Source: Paractinoplanes abujensis (GTDB taxonomy: Bacteria; Actinomycetota; Actinomycetes; Mycobacteriales; Micromonosporaceae). Taken from it: 64,000 nt of DNA. Where the stretch lies: positions 2,790,001-2,854,000 of the forward strand of contig NZ_JACHMF010000001.1 in NCBI RefSeq assembly GCF_014204895.1, in the 5' to 3' direction. The notes under the pieces were generated by a model that made no database searches, had not been told where the DNA came from, and saw only the letters and a program-made list of their open reading frames with translations. Shown one piece after another: positions 16,943 to 25,563 of the stretch. Position 1 is the first letter of the stretch. Every line of letters starts with the position of its first letter. The position numbers and the translations under genes are program-made.

Positions 16943-19383
16943 TTCCGCGCGGGCGCCAGGGCGGCGAGTTGCTCCTGGACCGCGCCGGCTTCCGGGGCAC
17001 CGAGCTCGGTGTACAGCGTGACCGCGAGCTGCAGGTGCCGCCGGGCCGCCGGGGCGTCGCCGAGGGTTCGGTAGGCGTGGCCGAGCCCCGCCTGAGCTCG
17101 GGCCTGCTGGTCCACGTCACCGATCTCGGTCGCCGCGGCGAGCGCGGACACGTGCCGGTCCACCGCCTCGTGGGGTTGCCGGTCGGTGGCGATCTCGCCC
17201 ATGCCGTTGAGCGCCCACGCCTCACCTTGCCGGTCACCGGCGCGCCGGAAGAGGATGAGGGCCTGCTCGTGCTCCCCCAGGGCGCGCTGAGGGCAGCCGC
17301 GGCGCGTGTGCAGCATCGCCATGGTCTCTCGCACCCAGGCGATGCCCTCGGAATCGGCCAGCCGATGATGGTGCTCAAGAGCCGCCGTCAGGTGGGCTTC
17401 CGCATCGTCGTACCGGCCGAGTTGGATCTCCGTGTCGCCGATGTTGTTCAGCATGGCGGCCTCGCCCAGCTGGTAGCCGATGCGGCGGTAGAGGGCCAAG
17501 GCCTCGACGAAACGCTCCATCGCCCTCTCGTAGTTGCCGAGCCGGGACTCGACGACGCCGAGATTCGCCAGCGCGCGGCCTTCGCCTCGGGGGTCGCCGG
17601 CCCGCCGGAAGACTGTCAGGGCCCGCTGCAGATGTTCGCCCGCGGACCGGTACCGGCCGAGCTGACCGAGGAAGTTGCCCAGGTTGGCCAATGCCTCGGC
17701 CTGCCCGGCGAGGTCGTTCATGCGCTGGGCGGCACGCAGGGCGTGCCGGTGCACGGTGAGGCCGTCATCCGGGTGCGTGTTGAGGTAGCGCGCCAGCGTG
17801 CCGGCCAGTTCTGTCACGTACGTCAGGCGGCCGGCCGCCACGGCGTGCGCGGCCAGCGCCACCAGGGCCGGACGCTCGGCGTCGAGCCAGGCCAGCGCGG
17901 TGTCCGCACCGGACACGTCGGGCACGTGGACACCCGGCACGTCAACCCGCGGACGCAGCTCCGCGTACGCCGGGTGCAGCGCGTCCATGGCGGTTGACGC
18001 CGCAGCCAGGTAGTAGTCACCCAACCGGTCGGACGCGGCCCGCAGGACCGACGGCGGTTCCTCGTCCTCAGCCTGGTTCGCCGCGAAGGTGCGGACCAGG
18101 TCGTGCAGTGTGTATCGGCCGCCACCGGCCGGCACGACCAGGTGTTCGGCGTGCAGCGCCTCGAGCAGGCCGGACGCTGCGCCGGGAGTGGTGTCGAGCA
18201 GCGCCGCCGCGGCATGGGCGTCGAACTCCGCACCCGGATGCAGCGCGCACCGCCGGAGCAGGCTGCGCTGCTGCTCGGGAAGATCCTGGTAGGACAGGTC
18301 GAACGCCACTTCCAGACCGGCGTTCATGCGCTGCCCCGCGTGCTGGCGATCGAGCCGGTCGGCGTGATCGGTCAAGGTCCAGGCGCCGGTGGCCGTGCGG
18401 ACATGCCCGGCGACCAACGCGAGGGCTAGCGGCAGCAGACCGCACCGCTCGGCGATCCGGGCGGCTGCCTGCGGGTCGGGGCCGGCCGGCACGTCGGGGG
18501 CGGCCCGGGTCAGATACGCGACGGCTTCTTCCGTGCTGTACGACCCCAGAGTCAGGTGGACGGCGGCCGGCACGGCGATCCGGCGCCGGCTGGTGATCAG
18601 CGTCGTCGTGTCCGAACCGGCCGGGAGCAGCGACCCCACTTGATCGAGATCGACGGCGTTGTCCAGCACGACCAGGGCCCGCCGCCCGGCCAGCCGCGCG
18701 CGGAACAGGGCCGTCCTCGCCTCACGCTCGTACGGGATGCGCTGCGCAGGAACGGCCAGCAACCGGAGGAACCCGTCGAGGACCGCCGACGGGTCGACCG
18801 GTGGCTGCGCCGGATCGGGGTGGAAGCCGCGCAGATCGGCGAAGAACACCTGATCGAACGGCCGCTCGGTGTGCAGAAGATGCCCGGCGTGCACGGCCAG
18901 CCGCGTCTTGCCGACCCCGGCCATCCCCTCGATCGTCACGACCACCGCCGCCCCGCGGCGAGGCTCAAGCGTCTCCCGCAGCCGGGCCAGCTCGCCGGCC
19001 CGCCCGGTGAACCCGGTCAGGTCGTCCGGCAGATGGTCCCGGCAGCGCACCTGACCCGCGGCGGCCACCTCGGCCAGCACCACCCCGAGCACCTGGTGCC
19101 ACTGCGCCACGTATCCCGCGTCGTCGTGCAGGGCCCGCACCACGGCCAGCACGAGGTCGTTGTTGACGCGGCGGCGCCCGTCGTGGAAGCAGTCCACCAC
19201 GGTTCCGCGCCGGGCCAGCTCCCCGGGCGGCCGCCCGGCGGCCGTCCAGGCCGCGTTGACCCGCTTGGTGATCTCGTCGAACGACGGATTACCCGCGCTC
19301 ACCTTCAACGCCCGCAACGCCGCGGCCAGGTCGTCAAGGTCGCGTGCGCCGCTCGGATCGGGCACAGCCGCATCGCTCGCCAT
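16939..19383 (-). CDS. NB-ARC ATPase with tetratricopeptide repeats and N-terminal HTH-like region
   Basis: An 814-residue STAND protein. Residues about 20-95 resemble a helix-turn-helix-like module (FDEITKRVNAAWTAAGRPPG ... VVRALHDD). The NB-ARC core follows: P-loop VTIEGMAGVGKTRLAVHA (about 150-165), RRALVVLDNAVDLDQ, TLITSRRRI and the GLPL-like CGLLPLALAL. From about residue 520 there are tandem TPRs (ALANLGNFLGQLGRYRSAGE, ALANLGVVESRLGNYERAME, AMLNNIGDTEIQLGRYDDAE). Actinomycete genomes carry many such proteins, usually regulators or signal hubs. Start ATG 19383 is preceded by GGGGGGAATG; 19386 is possible. The trigger and output are unknown. Confidence 0.87.
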   Translation of the reverse strand: MASDAAVPDPSGARDLDDLAAALRALKVSAGNPSFDEITKRVNAAWTAAGRPPGELARRGTVVDCFHDGRRRVNNDLVLAVVRALHDDAGYVAQWHQVLGVVLAEVAAAGQVRCRDHLPDDLTGFTGRAGELARLRETLEPRRGAAVVVTIEGMAGVGKTRLAVHAGHLLHTERPFDQVFFADLRGFHPDPAQPPVDPSAVLDGFLRLLAVPAQRIPYEREARTALFRARLAGRRALVVLDNAVDLDQVGSLLPAGSDTTTLITSRRRIAVPAAVHLTLGSYSTEEAVAYLTRAAPDVPAGPDPQAAARIAERCGLLPLALALVAGHVRTATGAWTLTDHADRLDRQHAGQRMNAGLEVAFDLSYQDLPEQQRSLLRRCALHPGAEFDAHAAAALLDTTPGAASGLLEALHAEHLVVPAGGGRYTLHDLVRTFAANQAEDEEPPSVLRAASDRLGDYYLAAASTAMDALHPAYAELRPRVDVPGVHVPDVSGADTALAWLDAERPALVALAAHAVAAGRLTYVTELAGTLARYLNTHPDDGLTVHRHALRAAQRMNDLAGQAEALANLGNFLGQLGRYRSAGEHLQRALTVFRRAGDPRGEGRALANLGVVESRLGNYERAMERFVEALALYRRIGYQLGEAAMLNNIGDTEIQLGRYDDAEAHLTAALEHHHRLADSEGIAWVRETMAMLHTRRGCPQRALGEHEQALILFRRAGDRQGEAWALNGMGEIATDRQPHEAVDRHVSALAAATEIGDVDQQARAQAGLGHAYRTLGDAPAARRHLQLAVTLYTELGAPEAGAVQEQLAALAPARN

Positions 19384-19444
19384 CATTCCCCCCGGCGGAA
19401 GACTGCGGCCGATGCTAGTAACCCAGCGCACCCCGGAGGAGGCC

Positions 19445-19642
19445 TTAGACGAACCGTCTGTGCGGCACCCGGGTGCTGGCTGTCACTGTGGCCGCCAGGC
19501 GGCCGGAGAAGCGGGTCCACCAGCGCGGGTCCAGGCCGGAGGCGGTTGGGGCGACTATCTGACGGAAAATGCCGTCGGCGGCCGGGGCGGGCAGGGTGAC
19601 CTCCCGGGCCGCCCACGCCTGCAAGGCGTCGTCCAGATTCAT
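19445..19642 (-). CDS. 65-residue protein coupled to the ECF sigma factor
   Basis: Starts at an ATG overlapping the sigma factor stop (ATGA, 19639-19642) and encodes 65 residues (MNLDDALQAWAAREVTLPAP ... FSGRLAATVTAS). No membrane helix and no zinc-binding HxxxCxxC motif of classic anti-sigma factors is seen. Position directly after the sigma gene suggests it may modulate the sigma factor; this is inference from coupling only. It could also be the N-terminal stub of a once longer anti-sigma protein, since the next 60 bp hold no continuation. Confidence 0.6.
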   Translation of the reverse strand: MNLDDALQAWAAREVTLPAPAADGIFRQIVAPTASGLDPRWWTRFSGRLAATVTASTRVPHRRFV

Positions 19643-20154
19643 GGCTGCTCCAGGTCGTCGTAGATGGTCAGGGCCGCAGCCAGGGTGCGGCGGGCCAGGG
19701 ACAGGCGGTAGCGGACCGTGCCGGCCGGGACGCCCAGCGCGGTGGCTATCTCCGCGCTGGTCAGCCCGCCGGCCGCGGCCAGGGTGAGGGTGACCCGTTG
19801 CTGTTCGGGCAGGCGTTTGATGGCTTCGGCCACGACGGCGACCCGTTCCGCGGCGATCACGGAGGTGCTCGCCGGCTCGGCCACGTCCGGCGGCTCGGGG
19901 CGAACAGCGGCGGCCCGCGTCCGGGTCTGCCGGTGCTCGTCGATCGAGAGGTTGCGCGCGACAGTGAACAGCCAGGCCCGCTGCCCGTCGGCGGAGAGCC
20001 CGGTCAGCTGCGGGAAACGGCGCCACGCCCGCAGGAAGGTCTCCTGCATGAGGTCGGCGGCCTGCCAGCGGTCGCCGGTGCGCGCGGTGAAATAGGCGTG
20101 GACGGCGTCGCGGTGCGCGTCGTAGATCCGGCGGAACTCACCCTCGCGGTCCAT
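19639..20154 (-). CDS. ECF-family RNA polymerase sigma factor
   Basis: 171 residues with both ECF domains. Sigma2: FRRIYDAHRDAVHAYFTART, AADLMQETFLRAWRRF and AWLFTVARNLSIDEHRQTR. Sigma4: IKRLPEQQRVTLTLAAAGGL followed by the HTH SAEIATALGVPAGTVRYRLSLARR. It would direct RNA polymerase to a small regulon. The ATG at 20154 overlaps the 3' end of the upstream beta-repeat gene by 17 bp and its own stop overlaps the next gene, so all are one unit. An ECF-like promoter (AAC-N16-CGTA) heads the operon, consistent with autoregulation. Confidence 0.92.
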   Translation of the reverse strand: MDREGEFRRIYDAHRDAVHAYFTARTGDRWQAADLMQETFLRAWRRFPQLTGLSADGQRAWLFTVARNLSIDEHRQTRTRAAAVRPEPPDVAEPASTSVIAAERVAVVAEAIKRLPEQQRVTLTLAAAGGLTSAEIATALGVPAGTVRYRLSLARRTLAAALTIYDDLEQP

Positions 20155-21070
20155 CAGCGACCCGGATCTCGCCGTACAGGTCGGTGGCCAGCACCTGGAC
20201 GGCCGGCACGGCCGCGGACGGCGCGTGCACGTCGCCCAGCACGACCATGTCGGTCACGCTCTCCCGCAGCAGGCCGGGCGTGACCCCGGCGCCGAGTGTC
20301 AGGTCGCCCAGCACGATCAGGCTGACCGGGTGGTCGAGCAGGCGGAAGTAGTCCGGGCCGAGCTCGGTGTCGTCGTAGAACACCCGGGGGTCGCCGGAGC
20401 GGTACCAGATCAGCTGACCCTGGGCCTCCATCCGGGTCTCGAGCTCGGCCTGAGCCGCCTCGGGGGCGATGATCTGGCCGGCCGCGAAGATCTGGCCGTA
20501 GCCGACGGACCCCACCTCGCCGGTGATGATGATCTGCCCCGCCACGATCAGGATGTCGGTCGCCTCGCCGGCCGGGTTGGCCAGCGCGGCCCCGGTCAGC
20601 CGGACCTGGCCGCTGAGCATCTTGACGTACGGCCCGGACTGGCCCTCCTGGTAGCGGTAGTAGGTGACCGTCCCGGCGCCGCCGCCGAGCACCCGGCCCA
20701 GCGCCGCCTCGCTGCCCCGCGGCGCGAACACCGAGCCGACGACGCTGATCCGGCCCGGCAGCTCGCCGGTGACCAGGCCGGTGACGACCAGGACGCCGAC
20801 CACGACGAGCATCTCGCCGGCCGCCCCGATGCCGTCCCCGCCGACCACCAGCGGCCCCACGTGCACTCTGACCTTCAGGCCGTCCGGCACGAAGATGGTG
20901 GCCCCCACCTCCGAGACCGGGATTCCCGCGTACGCCCCGGCCAGCGCCTCGGGTAGGACGACCGCGCCGACCGCGCTGATCCGGCTGATCGCGGCCAGCT
21001 GGTCGGGGCTGGTCAGGTGGCTCAGGTCGAGGACCGCCCGCTCCTCGACGACACCCCGCTCCTCCGTCAC
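20138..21070 (-). CDS. Beta-repeat (parallel beta-helix-like) protein of an ECF operon
   Basis: A 310-residue protein with no signal peptide or convincing transmembrane helix. It consists of short, regularly spaced hydrophobic strands each ended by Gly/Asp/Asn turns: SRISAVGAVVLPEAL, LVVVGVLVVTGLVTGEL, ISVVGSVFAPRG, DILIVAGQIIITGEV, GQIFAAGQIIAPE, SLIVLGDLTLGAGVT, DMVVLGDVHAPS. This rhythm recalls bactofilins and other right-handed beta-helices, but lengths and turns differ, so the fold is inferred. The GTG at 21070 overlaps the stop of the preceding small gene (GTGA). Being co-translated with an ECF sigma factor suggests a scaffold or sensor in the same response. Confidence 0.7.
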   Translation of the reverse strand: MTEERGVVEERAVLDLSHLTSPDQLAAISRISAVGAVVLPEALAGAYAGIPVSEVGATIFVPDGLKVRVHVGPLVVGGDGIGAAGEMLVVVGVLVVTGLVTGELPGRISVVGSVFAPRGSEAALGRVLGGGAGTVTYYRYQEGQSGPYVKMLSGQVRLTGAALANPAGEATDILIVAGQIIITGEVGSVGYGQIFAAGQIIAPEAAQAELETRMEAQGQLIWYRSGDPRVFYDDTELGPDYFRLLDHPVSLIVLGDLTLGAGVTPGLLRESVTDMVVLGDVHAPSAAVPAVQVLATDLYGEIRVADGPRG

Positions 21071-21261
21071 CGCGTCACCCCCGCCACGTCGCGCCCGGCC
21101 TCCGGCCACAAGCGCCGCGCCCCGGCCATCAGCCACTGTGCCAGCACGATACGGGGCCGGCCCACCGGAGGCTTCTCGTCGCGGGGCGAGCGCGGCCGGA
21201 GCGCGGCTTCGCGCTGCAACTCCTTCATCCGCACCGTCGCGAGCAGATACACATCCATCAT
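21067..21261 (-). CDS. 64-residue first gene of the ECF operon
   Basis: ATGs at 21261 and 21258 (MMDVYLLATVRMKELQREAA) follow AGGAG at a good distance, a strong start signal. The product is short, amphipathic at the N-terminus and basic in the middle (LRPRSPRDEKPPVGRPR), with a C-terminal helix-like stretch (VLAQWLMAGARRLWPEAG). No family is recognised. It overlaps the beta-repeat gene by 4 bp. The transcript start is predicted about 18 nt upstream from the ECF-like promoter. Confidence 0.65.
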   Translation of the reverse strand: MMDVYLLATVRMKELQREAALRPRSPRDEKPPVGRPRIVLAQWLMAGARRLWPEAGRDVAGVTR

Positions 21262-21286
21262 CTGTCTCACTCCTCTCACCCTGTAC

Positions 21287-21310
21287 TACGGATGAGGGTG
21301 CGAAGTGTTG
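21287..21310 (-). promoter_or_regulatory. ECF-type promoter (CAAC-N16-CGTA)
   Basis: On the minus strand CAAC (21307-21310) and CGTA (21287-21290) are separated by 16 bp, matching the usual ECF -35 'AAC' and -10 'CGT' spacing, 26 bp before the first start codon of the sigma operon. Confidence 0.55.
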
Positions 21311-21324
21311 GGTCCGGCGTGGCG

Positions 21325-21382
21325 AGGGTCTGTCTCGTGACTGAGGCGGGGCTGCGGCGACCTCAGTCACGAGAGAGACCCT
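21325..21382. terminator. 22-bp hairpin at the end of the SDR gene
   Basis: Arms 21325-21346 and 21361-21382 pair over 22 bp with a single mismatch around a 14-nt loop. The hairpin begins at the SDR stop codon (21381) and would end that transcript. Its left half recurs at 25564-25595. Confidence 0.75.
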
Positions 21383-22379
21383 AGCGGCGGCTCCGGTAGC
21401 CCAGCACGGCCGCGCCCGCGGCGGCGCCCAGGGCGGCTCCGGTCAGCGCCACGCGGTGCATCGAGGCCCAGGACCAGCCGTCGCGCGACTTGGCCTCGGC
21501 GTCGAACATGCCGTGGGCGCCGCGGTCGGCGGTGTCGTCCTTGGGCTCGAAGACGTTGCTGCCGTGGCGGGGTCCGGGCTGGTCGGTGAGCTGGCCCTGC
21601 ACGACCTTGCGGGCCAGGTACCAGTCGAGGAAGCCGGGCGCGATCCGGTTGCCCAGGATGGTCTTGGCCGTGGAGAAGCCGACCCACATCGTGCGGCGCG
21701 GGTGGTCGGCCAGGAAACGTACGGCGCGGGCGGCCACCTCGGGCTGGAAGATCGGCGGCACCGGCTGGGGGTGCTGGTCGTAGTCGCTGGCGTTCCAGTC
21801 GAACTGCACCGTGTTGAGGCCGGGCAGCTGCAGCATGCTGATCCGCACGTTGCTGCCGGTGTGCTTGAGCTCGGCGATCACGCTCTCGGTGAAGCCCTTG
21901 ACCGCGTGCTTGGCCCCGCAGTAGGCCGACTGCAGCGGGATGCCGCGGAACGACAACGCGCTGCCGATCTGCACGATCACGCCGCGGTCGCGGGGGCGCA
22001 TGTGCTCCAGGGCGGCCCGGGTGCCGTGCACCTGGCCCAGATAGGTCACGTCGGTGATCCGGCGGTATTCGTCCTCGGGGATCTCCCAGAAGTAGCGCAG
22101 GTCGCCCGAGAACGCGTCGTTGACCCACAGGTCGATCGGTCCCAGTTCCTGCTCGACGCGGGTGGCGGCCCGGCGCACCTGGTCGAGGCGGGCCACGTCG
22201 GTCTCGATGCCCAGGGCCCGCCCGCCCGCGGCCGCCACGTCGTCGGTGGCCGCGTCCAGCCCGGCGTGGCCGCGGGCCAGCACCGCCACATCCCAGCCGT
22301 TCCCGGCCAGCTCACGGACCACGGCCCGGCCCACTCCGGCGGTTCCCCCGGTCACCACGGCAATTCGGCGCTCTGTCAC
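21381..22379 (-). CDS. Short-chain dehydrogenase/reductase with C-terminal membrane tail
   Basis: 332 residues. Rossmann motif VVTGGTAGVGRAVV at the N-terminus, DLWVNDAFSGD (NNAG-like position), the Ser at QIGSALSF and the catalytic YCGAKHAVKG place it in the classical SDR group. About 80 residues beyond the normal SDR length include a hydrophobic segment (ALTGAALGAAAGAAVLGY) that may tether it to the membrane. The GTG at 22379 is used. Similar long SDRs are common in actinomycetes; the substrate is unknown. A strong hairpin follows its stop. Confidence 0.87.
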   Translation of the reverse strand: MTERRIAVVTGGTAGVGRAVVRELAGNGWDVAVLARGHAGLDAATDDVAAAGGRALGIETDVARLDQVRRAATRVEQELGPIDLWVNDAFSGDLRYFWEIPEDEYRRITDVTYLGQVHGTRAALEHMRPRDRGVIVQIGSALSFRGIPLQSAYCGAKHAVKGFTESVIAELKHTGSNVRISMLQLPGLNTVQFDWNASDYDQHPQPVPPIFQPEVAARAVRFLADHPRRTMWVGFSTAKTILGNRIAPGFLDWYLARKVVQGQLTDQPGPRHGSNVFEPKDDTADRGAHGMFDAEAKSRDGWSWASMHRVALTGAALGAAAGAAVLGYRSRR

Positions 22380-22390
22380 GAGATCACCGT

Positions 22391-23599
22391 TTACCCAGCC
22401 GGGCGGACCTCATTCGTCCGGGTCAGGACGGGGACCCGGCGCAGGTGAAGGGCGAGGTAGCCACCGGCCGACACGAACAGGGCGGACAGCAGCACCACGG
22501 CGGGCCACGCGCCCGCCGACCACGCGACGCCGGCCAGGCTGCCCAGCACCGACGACCCGGCGTAGTAGGCGAACAGGTAGAACGACGCCGCCTGGGCCGG
22601 GGCGACGCCGGCGGCGTGGGCCCGCACCGGGACCCAGCCGCTGGCTACGCCGTGGACGCAGAAGAACCCGGCGGTCATCACGGCCAGCCCAGTCACCACG
22701 ACGGGCAGCGCACCGGCCAGGGTGAGCAGCAGACCGGCCGCGGTCAGCAGGCAGCCGAACGGCATGACGGCGCGGCGCCCGTACCGGTCGGCCAGCCGCC
22801 CGGAGAACGTCGAGCTGAGCGAGCCGACCGGGTACACCAGGAAGACGGCCCCGGCCGCCCCCACGCCCAGGCCGAAGTCGGCGGTCAGGCGGAAACCCAT
22901 GGCGTTGCAGACGGCCATGAAGGCGCCCATCGAACAGGCCCCGATCGCGTACAGGCTCAGCAGCGCGGGGTCGGTGAGCGCCCGGCGGCTGACGAATGTG
23001 GGCGGGCTCGGCACGAAGTTGCGCGAGCGGGGCAGCAGCACGGCGGCGAGCGCGGCGCAGAGCAGCCCGAGCACGGCGACAGCCGCCAGGGCAACCCGCC
23101 ACCCGTACGCGTCCGACAGCGCGCCGGTGACGAGGCGCCCGGACATGCCGCCGAGCGCGGTGCCGCCGATGTAGAGACCGGCCACGCGGGCCTGGACGCC
23201 GGGATCGAGTTCCTCACGCAGGTAGGCGGTGGCCACGGCGGGCAGCCCGGCCAGCGCGACACCCTGCAGCAAGCGCAGGACGAGCAGGGCAGGCCAGCCG
23301 GGCGCGGCCGCGCAGGCCAGGCCGACCAGCGCCGACAAGGTCAAGGACAGGTGAATCAGACGCGTACGGCCGATCCGCTCGGACAACGACCCGGTGATCA
23401 GCAGCGTGGCGCCGAGGCCGATCGTGGCCGCGGACAGCGACCACGAGCTTTGCGCCGGGGTGACGTCGAAGGCGGTCGCCAGCTCGGGCAGCAGCGCCTG
23501 CGTGCTGTAGAGGGCGGCGAAGGTGGCCACGCCCGCCGCGAACAGGGCCAGGCAGACCCGGCGGTAGCCCGCCTCCCCGGCCCGATATCCGGTTTCCAT
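22391..23599 (-). CDS. MFS transporter (YnfM-like efflux family)
   Basis: 402 residues, about 12 membrane segments, with MFS signatures: QALLPELATAFDVTPAQSSW in loop 1, SLSERIGRTRLI (motif A, loop 2-3) and GRLADRYGRRAVMPFG in the second half. This pattern matches drug/arabinose efflux permeases of the YnfM group, which are typically controlled by a divergent LysR regulator, as here. The ATG at 23599 (METGYRAGEAG) is preferred over an upstream ATG that would add a non-hydrophobic tail. The exported compound is unknown. Confidence 0.87.
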   Translation of the reverse strand: METGYRAGEAGYRRVCLALFAAGVATFAALYSTQALLPELATAFDVTPAQSSWSLSAATIGLGATLLITGSLSERIGRTRLIHLSLTLSALVGLACAAAPGWPALLVLRLLQGVALAGLPAVATAYLREELDPGVQARVAGLYIGGTALGGMSGRLVTGALSDAYGWRVALAAVAVLGLLCAALAAVLLPRSRNFVPSPPTFVSRRALTDPALLSLYAIGACSMGAFMAVCNAMGFRLTADFGLGVGAAGAVFLVYPVGSLSSTFSGRLADRYGRRAVMPFGCLLTAAGLLLTLAGALPVVVTGLAVMTAGFFCVHGVASGWVPVRAHAAGVAPAQAASFYLFAYYAGSSVLGSLAGVAWSAGAWPAVVLLSALFVSAGGYLALHLRRVPVLTRTNEVRPAG

Positions 23600-23657
23600 G
23601 CGGCCCACTGTTCGCCGCGCTGAGCCATGCGTCCAATGAATAGAAATCATCGAACGG

Positions 23658-23675
23658 ATACGGCCAACGTATGAT
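23658..23675. promoter_or_regulatory. LysR box overlapping the LysR -10 element
   Basis: ATACG-N5-CGTAT (23658-23672) contains the LysR-type T-N11-A motif. TATGAT (23670-23675), 7 nt before the GTG at 23683, overlaps its right arm, which fits negative autoregulation and divergent control of the MFS gene. Confidence 0.6.
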
Positions 23676-23682
23676 GCGGGTC

Positions 23683-24555
23683 GTGCAGATCGAGGATCTC
23701 CGGGCCCTGCTGGCGCTGGGTGAGCACGAACACGTCACCGAGGCGGCGGCCGCGCTCGGCACGACTCAGCCCACGTTGTCCCGGCTGCTGGCCCGGGTGG
23801 AGGGCGAACTGGGGGCGCGGCTGTTCGAGCGCGACGCCCGCGGCGCGCATCCCAACCCGTACGGGGAAATGGTTTTGACCGCGGCCCGTGACATCGTCGG
23901 TCGTCACGATCGGCTGCGGCGTGACCTCGCGGGGCTGCTCGACCCCGAATCGGGCACCGTCCGGCTCGCGTTCCTCGACTCGATGGCGACGTCCCTGGTG
24001 CCGAAAATCCTGCGCGCCGTACGGCGGCAGGCCCCGCACCTGCGCGTCGAGCTACGGCAGGAGCCGGCCCACGAGATCATGCGCGACGTCGACTCCGGCA
24101 CGGCCGAGCTGGCTCTGGTGTCCCCGCAACCCGAAGGTCCGTACGGGTGGCTGCCCCTGCAGCGGCAAGGCCTGTCACTGATCGTGCCCCCAGGCCACCG
24201 CCTGGCTGCTCGCCGTCGCGCCCGGCTGGCCGACGTCGCCGGCCAGGATCTGATCACCGTTCCGGCCGGTTTCGGGTTCCGCCGGCTGGTCGACGACCTG
24301 TTCGCGGCGGCCGGCGTGACCGTGCGCATCGTGCTCGAGATCGGCGACCTGGCCACGGTCGAGGGGCTGGTCGGGGCGGGCCTGGGGGTGGCGGTGGTCC
24401 CCGACCAGTTCGTCGGCGCCACCGGCACGCACGGCCTGCCCGTCACGGCCCCCGGCGCCGAGCGTGTCGTCGGCCTGACCTGGCGCTCGGACCGGCGGCT
24501 GACGCCCGGCGCCGACCGCTTCCGGGCGCTGGTCGACCAGTCAGGCCCGTTCTAG
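23683..24555 (+). CDS. LysR-family transcriptional regulator
   Basis: 290 residues. The winged-helix N-terminus reads DLRALLALGEHEHVTEAAAA then GTTQPTLSRLLARVEGELG, the LysR recognition helix, followed by LFERD. The C-terminal two-lobed effector domain starts at GTVRLAFLDS and includes LIVPPGHRLAARRRARLADV. The GTG at 23683 is chosen because TATGAT ends 7 nt upstream (leaderless); ATG at 23671 lies inside that hexamer. It is divergent from the MFS efflux gene and probably activates it on ligand binding. Confidence 0.9.
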   Translation: MQIEDLRALLALGEHEHVTEAAAALGTTQPTLSRLLARVEGELGARLFERDARGAHPNPYGEMVLTAARDIVGRHDRLRRDLAGLLDPESGTVRLAFLDSMATSLVPKILRAVRRQAPHLRVELRQEPAHEIMRDVDSGTAELALVSPQPEGPYGWLPLQRQGLSLIVPPGHRLAARRRARLADVAGQDLITVPAGFGFRRLVDDLFAAAGVTVRIVLEIGDLATVEGLVGAGLGVAVVPDQFVGATGTHGLPVTAPGAERVVGLTWRSDRRLTPGADRFRALVDQSGPF

Positions 24556-25442
24556 CCGAGGAGGGCGTGGGCCACGGCGCGGCCGGAAAGCCAGGCGGTC
24601 TGGACCCGCGGACGACCGAACGCGTCACCGCAGAGCCAGACCCGGCCGTCCACGGCGTACGGGTCGTCGCCGCCCTCGGGCTGGGCGAAAGCCCAGCGGT
24701 GCACGTGCACCTCGGGCTGGGCGGAGAGGCCGAGCACCTCGCCCACGGCCCCGGCCAGGATCGGCCCGGCGGCCTCCGGAGCGTCGAGGTAGCGGCCGGC
24801 CAGCTCCGGGGTCGAGTGGGCGACCAGAACCGGGGCGCCGTCGCCCCGCCGGTCACCGTCGTCGCAGATCGTGGCGAGCACGGGATGGTCGTTGACGAAG
24901 GCGCCCCGCAGATCGTTCCATTCGCGCACCGGGTAGCGGAGGACGGCTGCGATCACCGCACGCCAGGCCTGCGCCTTCGCGGCCGCGGCGATCCCCGGCG
25001 GCGGGGCCAGTCGCAGAGCCTGAGGGCCGGGCATGGCGAGCACCACCGCGTCGGCGTCCGCCGGCACCGCGTCGAGCGGGGCCGACAGGCGCACGTCGAG
25101 CCCGGCGGCGAGGTCGGCCGCCAGCGAGCGCAGACCGCCGGGAGCCGCCCAGCGGACCGGGCCGGTGGCGTCGCGGCCGCCCGGGTAGACCCGGAAGGTG
25201 TCGGTCCACGGCCGGGCCAGGCCGGTGGTCTCCCACCCGGCGACCTGCGCGGCGAAATCCGGGTCGTCGGCGACCAGGTACGCGGCCCCGATATCGGCGT
25301 ACCGGCCGTCGTAGCGCTTGCTGGCCAGCCGGCCGCCCACGACCCGGCCCCGCTCGACGACGCGCACGCGGGCTCCGCCGTCCGCCAACGCGCGCGCACA
25401 CGACAGCCCGGCGATCCCTGCACCGACCACGACAACGTCCAT
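24552..25442 (-). CDS. FAD-dependent oxidoreductase (renalase-like amine oxidase fold)
   Basis: 296 residues beginning with the dinucleotide motif VVVVGAGIAGLSCARALADG, then VRVVERGRVVGGRLASKRYD, which is typical of NAD(P)/FAD proteins related to renalase and monoamine oxidase. The C-terminal FAD site is VWLCGDAFGRPRVQTAWLSG. Length fits the short renalase-like group. The ATG at 25442 lies 7 nt after TAGAAT on the minus strand, with no Shine-Dalgarno, so it is probably leaderless. Its stop overlaps the convergent LysR stop by 4 bp. The substrate is unknown; it may deal with damaged nicotinamide isomers as renalase does, but that is only family knowledge. Confidence 0.83.
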   Translation of the reverse strand: MDVVVVGAGIAGLSCARALADGGARVRVVERGRVVGGRLASKRYDGRYADIGAAYLVADDPDFAAQVAGWETTGLARPWTDTFRVYPGGRDATGPVRWAAPGGLRSLAADLAAGLDVRLSAPLDAVPADADAVVLAMPGPQALRLAPPPGIAAAAKAQAWRAVIAAVLRYPVREWNDLRGAFVNDHPVLATICDDGDRRGDGAPVLVAHSTPELAGRYLDAPEAAGPILAGAVGEVLGLSAQPEVHVHRWAFAQPEGGDDPYAVDGRVWLCGDAFGRPRVQTAWLSGRAVAHALLG

Positions 25443-25449
25443 GATCAAG

Positions 25450-25455
25450 ATTCTA
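25450..25455 (-). promoter_or_regulatory. Putative -10 of a leaderless promoter (TAGAAT)
   Basis: Minus-strand TAGAAT, then 7 nt, then the ATG at 25442 of the FAD oxidoreductase gene. Confidence 0.55.
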
Positions 25456-25563
25456 CCGAGCACCCGGCAGATCGCTGTTTTCCTGAGCGCGGCGCCGGGC
25501 GTCCCGTCGGGGCCCCCGCGCCACGAGTTTCCGTGCGCCGGTCGAGCAGCCGACCCCGGCCCA

